NCBI RefSeq assembly: GCF_004341105.1
Contig: NZ_SLZK01000005.1
Location: 248,001-312,000 of the forward strand
Reading direction: 5' to 3'
Origin: Rhizobium sp. BK418
Lineage (GTDB): Bacteria > Pseudomonadota > Alphaproteobacteria > Rhizobiales > Rhizobiaceae
Length of the DNA: 64,000 bases
Below are positions 60,601 to 64,000 of the stretch, in pieces. Made by a program: the position numbers and the translations under genes. How positions within the stretch are numbered: position 1 is the stretch's first letter; each line of letters begins with the position of its first letter. The notes under the pieces are model-generated. The model saw only the letters and a list, made by a program, of their open reading frames with translations. It was not told where the DNA came from and searched no databases.

Positions 60601-61116
60601 GCCACCGCCCCAGGAGGCCTTCAGCATGATGGGATAGCCTATGGCTGCCGCCATCTTGGCGACTTCGGCCATATCATCGGGCAGCGGCTCGGTGGCTGGC
60701 ACGACCGGAACGCCGACGGAAATGGCGAGATTGCGCGCTGCGACCTTATTGCCGAGCTGACGCATCGTATCGGCCCGCGGACCGATGAAAGTGATGCCCG
60801 CAGCATTGCAGGCATCGACGAACTCGGGACTTTCAGAAAGCAGACCATAACCCGGGTGAATGGCATCGGCGCCCGAAAGCTTGGCGACGCGGATTACTTC
60901 GTCGATCGAGAGATAACTTTCGATCGGTCCAAGGTCACGGGCAAGATGAGGCCCGCGTCCGACTTGATAGCTCTCGTCGGCCTTGAACCGGTGCAGCGCG
61001 AGTTTGTCCTCTTCTGCCCATATCGCGACCGTTTTTATGCCGAGCTCGTTGGCCGCGCGGAAGACGCGGATGGCAATTTCGGAACGGTTGGCAACAAGGA
61101 TCTTGGATATGGGCAA
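57652..61116 (-). CDS. pyc: Pyruvate carboxylase
   Basis: The 1154-residue enzyme has, in order, the biotin carboxylase domain (KILVANRSEIAIRVFRAANELG at the start in parts, KASWGGGGRGMRVI ATP-grasp loop, EVNPRIQVEHTVTE), the carboxyltransferase domain (DTTMRDGHQSLLATRMRT) and the BCCP domain with biotinyl Lys1119 in EAMKMET. It makes oxaloacetate from pyruvate. The start is TTG at 61116, supported by GAGGAG 6 nt upstream and by agreement with the family N-terminus. An ExpR-like regulator gene lies upstream on the same strand. Confidence 0.97.
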   Translation of the reverse strand: MPISKILVANRSEIAIRVFRAANELGIKTVAIWAEEDKLALHRFKADESYQVGRGPHLARDLGPIESYLSIDEVIRVAKLSGADAIHPGYGLLSESPEFVDACNAAGITFIGPRADTMRQLGNKVAARNLAISVGVPVVPATEPLPDDMAEVAKMAAAIGYPIMLKASWGGGGRGMRVIRSEADLAREVTEAKREAMAAFGKDEVYLEKLVERARHVESQILGDTHGNVVHLFERDCSIQRRNQKVVERAPAPYLSDAQRQELAAYSLKIAEATNYVGAGTVEYLMDADTGKFYFIEVNPRIQVEHTVTEVVTGIDIVKAQIHILDGFAIGTEESGVPKQADIRLNGHALQCRITTEDPEHNFIPDYGRITAYRSASGFGIRLDGGTSYTGAIITRYYDPLLVKVTAWAPNPLEAISRMDRALREFRIRGVATNLTFLEAIITHPKFQDNSYTTRFIDSTPELFQQVKRQDRATKLLTYLADVTVNGHPEAKDRPRPSEDAAKPVVPYADHGKIADGTKQLLDQLGPKKFGEWMRDQKQVLITDTTMRDGHQSLLATRMRTYDISRIAGTYAHALPNLLSLECWGGATFDVSMRFLTEDPWERLGLIREAAPNLLLQMLLRGANGVGYKNYPDNVVKYFVRQAAKGGIDLFRVFDCLNWVENMRVSMDAVAEENKLCEAAICYTGDILNSARPKYDLKYYTDLAVQLEKAGAHIIALKDMAGLLKPAAAKVLFKALREATSLPIHFHTHDTSGIAAATVLAAVDAGVDAVDAAMDALSGNTSQPCLGSIVEALRGSERDPGLDPEWIRRISFYWEAVRNQYAAFESDLKGPASEVYLHEMPGGQFTNLKEQARSLGLETRWHQVAQAYADANQMFGDIVKVTPSSKVVGDMALMMVSQDLTVADVVSPDREVSFPESVVSMLKGDLGQPPSGWPEALQKKALKGEQPYTVRPGSLLEDADLEAERKAIEAKLEREVSDFEFASYLMYPKVFTDFALAADTYGPVSVLPTPSYFYGLKDGEELFADIEKGKTLVIVNQAMSGTDSQGMVTVFFELNGQPRRIKVPDRAHGASGAAARRKAEAGNAVHVGAPMPGVISRVFVAPGQVVNAGDVLLSIEAMKMETALHAEKDGTISEVLVKAGDQIDAKDLLVVYAG

Positions 61117-61233
61117 TGTACTCTCCTCAAAGCACGAAAAACGGGCCATGCTGCACCCGCGAAGAGAATTCTTAACGTGCTGTTACAGAAAGTTCAATTT
61201 CCTCCGTTATGGCGAAACAGAATTTCTCAAAAT

Positions 61234-61974
61234 CTAGGTAATCAGGCCATAGCGAAAAGCAAGCGCCACCGCCTGCTGCCGGTTTTTGGCCTTTAGCTTG
61301 TCCTGCAGGCCATTCATATACCAGTCGACCGTATGATTGGAGATCTTCAAATGCTTGCTGATCTCCATCGAGGTCATACCCTCGGCGAGATAATGCAGAA
61401 TTTCCATTTCGCGCCGGGTCAGCTGCGTATCGCTGATCGGCACTGTTTCCAGCACCGCGGCCTCACCTCGCATATCAAGCAGCCGCCAGAAGGCCCTGCG
61501 GGCGATCGTCTCGAAAAGCGAGATCTCTGCCGATGAAAGCTCGGTCGGCTTGCCGCCAATGCTGAGGCTGCCAAGGATGCCGTTTCGCCCATAGATTGGG
61601 AATATGTAACCGTCTTCCAGCCCGTGGCCATAGGCATCAACCATCATCTGCTCCATGCGGCGCCAATGCGGATCATCCCTGAACGCCGCCATACTGTCGC
61701 GCCACCGGAAGGAGCGTTGCGCATGCGCAAGATACCGTATGGTCGGATCGACAAGCACGTATTTCTTCGCGGCATAAACGTGCTGCCAGCTTTCTGGCCA
61801 GCGGCCGGCCAAGGTCACACCCCATGGGTTGTCTCCATGCTTGGGATGACGAAGCAGTCCATAGTAGTCGAATCCGCCGGCGAGGATCACCTTTTCGAGT
61901 TCACCGATCACACTTTCAGCGTCGAAGCTTTCTTCGAGAATGATAAGGAATTGAATTAAAGAATGAATTTGCAC
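61234..61974 (-). CDS. expR: LuxR-family quorum-sensing regulator, probable ExpR
   Basis: This 246-residue protein has an N-terminal autoinducer-binding domain (about 15-160: FDYYGLLRHP, WQHVYAAKKYVLVDPT with the conserved Trp, Tyr and Asp) and a C-terminal LuxR helix-turn-helix (LTRREMEILHYLAEGMTSMEISKHLKISNHTV, in parts). The likely start is GTG 61974 with AAGGGG 8 nt upstream; a TTG at 61998 is in frame. Its place between pyc and ndvA is where I recall expR in Sinorhizobium meliloti and Rhizobium leguminosarum. ExpR controls exopolysaccharide and motility genes in response to long-chain acyl-homoserine lactones. No synthase gene is in the window. Confidence 0.85.
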   Translation of the reverse strand: MQIHSLIQFLIILEESFDAESVIGELEKVILAGGFDYYGLLRHPKHGDNPWGVTLAGRWPESWQHVYAAKKYVLVDPTIRYLAHAQRSFRWRDSMAAFRDDPHWRRMEQMMVDAYGHGLEDGYIFPIYGRNGILGSLSIGGKPTELSSAEISLFETIARRAFWRLLDMRGEAAVLETVPISDTQLTRREMEILHYLAEGMTSMEISKHLKISNHTVDWYMNGLQDKLKAKNRQQAVALAFRYGLIT

Positions 61975-62290
61975 AAAAACGCCCCTTGCCCGAATCAACG
62001 AGGCCGTCGGAGCAGGCTTTATAACCCGCCGCTGAACGGTCTTTTTAAAAAGCTACAACTCACGAACTGGATGGTGCGCTAGACGCTCCAGGTAATGCAA
62101 GCGGAAATTGTCGCCCTGTATGCCTAAGCAACAATTTAGAAACGATGGTCACTTGTTGCACTTCCGATGACAGGATGCACAAATTTCGAAGCCGGATTCC
62201 GAATCTGAAGGCCTCGTTAATCGTCGGTTCAGGTAGCTTTTCGTAGCATCGCATCATCCCGTTTTTCGCAGATGCAAAAGAGGTTCCGAC
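61975..62290. promoter_or_regulatory. Divergent control region between expR-like gene and ndvA
   Basis: About 316 bp, moderately AT-rich, with no gene. It must hold the promoters of both divergent genes. I could not identify a convincing LuxR box or sigma-70 pair. Confidence 0.35.
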
Positions 62291-64000
62291 GTGTCGTTAT
62301 TCAAGGTCTATGCAAGAGCCCTGCGCTATCTTGGCGCCTACAAGCTCCGCGTATCCCTCGTCGTTATAGCGAACATCGTATTGGCGGCGATCACCATCGC
62401 CGAGCCGATCCTGTTCGGCCGTATCATCGATGCGATTTCCGGCAAGGGCGAGGTCAAGCCAATCCTTATGATGTGGGCGGCTTTTGCCGTCTTCAACACC
62501 ATCGCCTTCGTTCTCGTCGCGCGCGAAGCCGACAGGCTGGCCCATGGCCGCCGCGCGACACTTCTGACGGAAGCCTTTGGCCGCATCATCTCCATGCCGC
62601 TTTCCTGGCACCATCAGCGGGGTACGTCCAACGCACTTCATACGCTGCTGCGCGCCTGCGAAACCTTGTTTGGCCTGTGGCTGGAATTTATGCGCAACCA
62701 TCTTTCGACGGCAATTGCGCTTGTCCTGCTCGTCCCGACGGCAATGTCGATGGACTATCGCCTCTCCGCTGTCCTGATCCTGCTCGGCATCGCTTACTGG
62801 CTCATCGGCCGCGTGGTCATGAGCCGCACGAAGGATGGCCAGGCTTCGGTCGAAAACCACTACCATACCGTCTTCGGCCATGTCAGCGATTCCATCAGCA
62901 ACGTCTCGGTGCTGCACAGCTACAACCGCATCGAAGCTGAAACTCGCGCGCTGAAGTCCTTTGCCGATCGCCTGCTGCAGGCGCAGTATCCGGTGCTTGA
63001 CTGGTGGGCTCTCGCTAGCGCGCTGAACCGCATGGCCTCGACGATCGCCATGATGGTCGTGCTCGTCATCGGGACCGTGCTGGTCCAGAACGGCGAACTG
63101 CGCGTCGGCGATGTCATTGCCTTCATCGGCTTTGCCAACCTGCTGATTGCCCGCCTGGATCTCATGCGCCAGTTCGCTACGCAGATCTTCGAAGCACGCT
63201 CGAAGCTGGAGGACTTCTACGTTCTGGAAGATTCCGTTCGTGAACGCGAGGAGCCTGCCGGCAACGGCGAGATCAAGGACGTCAAGGGTGACGTCGAGTT
63301 CAACGACGTCTCCTTCGGCTTCGCCAACAGCTCTCAGGGCCTGCACAACGTCTCCTTCAAGGTAAAGGCCGGCCAGACGGTTGCGATCGTTGGCCCAACC
63401 GGCGCTGGCAAGACGACGCTCGTTAACCTGCTGCAGCGCGTCTACGATCCGCAAAGCGGTCATATCCTTGTCGACGGTATCGATATCAGCAAGGTCACGC
63501 GCAAGTCGTTGCGCCGCTATATCGCCACCGTCTTCCAGGATGCAGGCCTGCTGAACCGCTCGATCAGTGACAACATTCGCCTCGGCCGCGAAAACGCTTC
63601 GGAAGAGGATATGCGCCGTGCTGCCGAAGCCGCTGCCGCGTCCGATTTCATCGAGAACCGCGACGAACAGTACGACACCCATGTCGGCGAGCGCGGCAAC
63701 AAGCTCTCCGGCGGTGAGCGTCAGCGTATCGCGATCGCCCGCGCCATCCTAAAGGATGCGCCGATCCTGGTGCTGGATGAAGCGACCTCCGCGCTCGACG
63801 TCGAGACGGAAGCCCGTGTCAAGGCTGCGATCGACAACCTGCGCCAGAACCGCACCACCTTCATCATCGCCCACCGTCTCTCGACGGTCCGCGAAGCCGA
63901 TATGGTGCTGTTCCTCGATAATGGTCGCATCGTCGAGAACGGCAGCTTCGAGGAGCTCAGCCACTCCAACGGCCGCTTTGCTGCCCTGTTGCGGGCCAGT
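62291..64000 (+). CDS. ndvA: Cyclic beta-1,2-glucan exporter NdvA (partial at the window end)
   Basis: The 570 visible residues form a half-size ABC exporter: an N-terminal six-helix membrane domain (RYLGAYKLRVSLVVIANIVL near residue 12, in parts) and an ATPase domain with GPTGAGKTT, LSGGERQRI, VLDEATSALD and AHRLS. NdvA/ChvA proteins are about 588 residues, so roughly the last 18 and the stop are missing. It exports cyclic beta-1,2-glucan to the periplasm, needed for osmoadaptation and host invasion in rhizobia. The start is GTG 62291 with AGAGG 7 nt upstream. Synteny with expR and pyc supports the call. Confidence 0.93.
   Translation, partial: MSLFKVYARALRYLGAYKLRVSLVVIANIVLAAITIAEPILFGRIIDAISGKGEVKPILMMWAAFAVFNTIAFVLVAREADRLAHGRRATLLTEAFGRIISMPLSWHHQRGTSNALHTLLRACETLFGLWLEFMRNHLSTAIALVLLVPTAMSMDYRLSAVLILLGIAYWLIGRVVMSRTKDGQASVENHYHTVFGHVSDSISNVSVLHSYNRIEAETRALKSFADRLLQAQYPVLDWWALASALNRMASTIAMMVVLVIGTVLVQNGELRVGDVIAFIGFANLLIARLDLMRQFATQIFEARSKLEDFYVLEDSVREREEPAGNGEIKDVKGDVEFNDVSFGFANSSQGLHNVSFKVKAGQTVAIVGPTGAGKTTLVNLLQRVYDPQSGHILVDGIDISKVTRKSLRRYIATVFQDAGLLNRSISDNIRLGRENASEEDMRRAAEAAAASDFIENRDEQYDTHVGERGNKLSGGERQRIAIARAILKDAPILVLDEATSALDVETEARVKAAIDNLRQNRTTFIIAHRLSTVREADMVLFLDNGRIVENGSFEELSHSNGRFAALLRAS

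Noticed and set aside
62297..63682. A 461-codon minus-strand open frame opposite ndvA
   Set aside because: It is antisense to ndvA, whose motifs are unmistakable.

Overview
The window reads as a chromosomal segment of a Rhizobium-type alphaproteobacterium (order Hyphomicrobiales, Rhizobium/Agrobacterium group). The evidence is moderately high GC, a SAM-II riboswitch in front of metA, the phaAB/phaR polyhydroxybutyrate genes, rpoH2 and carD, a biotin-dependent pyruvate carboxylase of 1154 residues, and the order pyc - expR-like luxR - ndvA at the right end, which I recall from Sinorhizobium and Rhizobium chromosomes. No rRNA, tRNA, IS element, prophage or CRISPR array was seen.

Layout. 1-4.3 kb: a lysine/pipecolate degradation cluster (aldehyde dehydrogenase fragment, FAD oxidase, 2-oxoadipate dioxygenase/decarboxylase HglS) with a divergent LysR regulator and a stand-alone Lrp/AsnC effector domain. 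4.4-16.2 kb: the most unusual region. A tightly packed seven-gene minus-strand operon encodes an acyl carrier protein, an acyl-CoA-dehydrogenase-like flavoprotein, an aminoacyl-tRNA-synthetase-like amino acid:carrier-protein ligase, a DUF1839 protein, a GH2 beta-mannosidase-like enzyme, a GT4 glycosyltransferase and a giant flippase fused to two alpha/beta-hydrolase domains. A second GT4 gene converges on it. 16.4-19.3 kb: EF-P and its beta-lysylation enzymes EpmA and EpmB. 19.4-23.1 kb: an N-acetylglucosamine catabolic operon with a GntR regulator. 23.2-25.4 kb: galM and riboswitch-controlled metA. 25.5-33.7 kb: an SbmA/BacA-type ABC protein with a decayed ATPase domain, a periplasmic protein, a VOC protein, a Uup-type ABC-F protein, thiamine pyrophosphokinase, an ompW remnant, and a marR/drug-efflux pair.

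34-43.5 kb: M48 lipoprotein protease, rpoH2, carD, ferredoxin, an S4-domain protein, a Suv3-like helicase with a low-complexity Arg/Gly/Asn tail, a gene-free stretch with three related repeats, and small stress-type membrane or envelope genes behind an EcfG-like promoter. 43.7-46.9 kb: phaB, phaA, phaR. 47-54 kb: L32, GST, a 2H phosphoesterase-like protein, MtgA, IspA, IspG, an MFS transporter and a DeoR regulator. 54.1-57.5 kb: a decayed DMT transporter remnant, a cystine-type ABC transporter and an FMN reductase. 57.6-64 kb: pyc, the expR-like gene and ndvA, which runs off the window end.

Working model for the unusual operon (inference). The ligase charges a small amino acid onto the carrier protein. 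The flavoprotein may oxidise it. The DUF1839 protein, which shows a papain/BtrH-like Cys-His-Asp pattern, may move it onto a sugar. The GT4 and GH2 enzymes build or trim the glycan, and the flippase-hydrolase fusion exports and processes it. The enzymatic class of the ligase is established from homologues, but the product and purpose of the pathway are not known to me.
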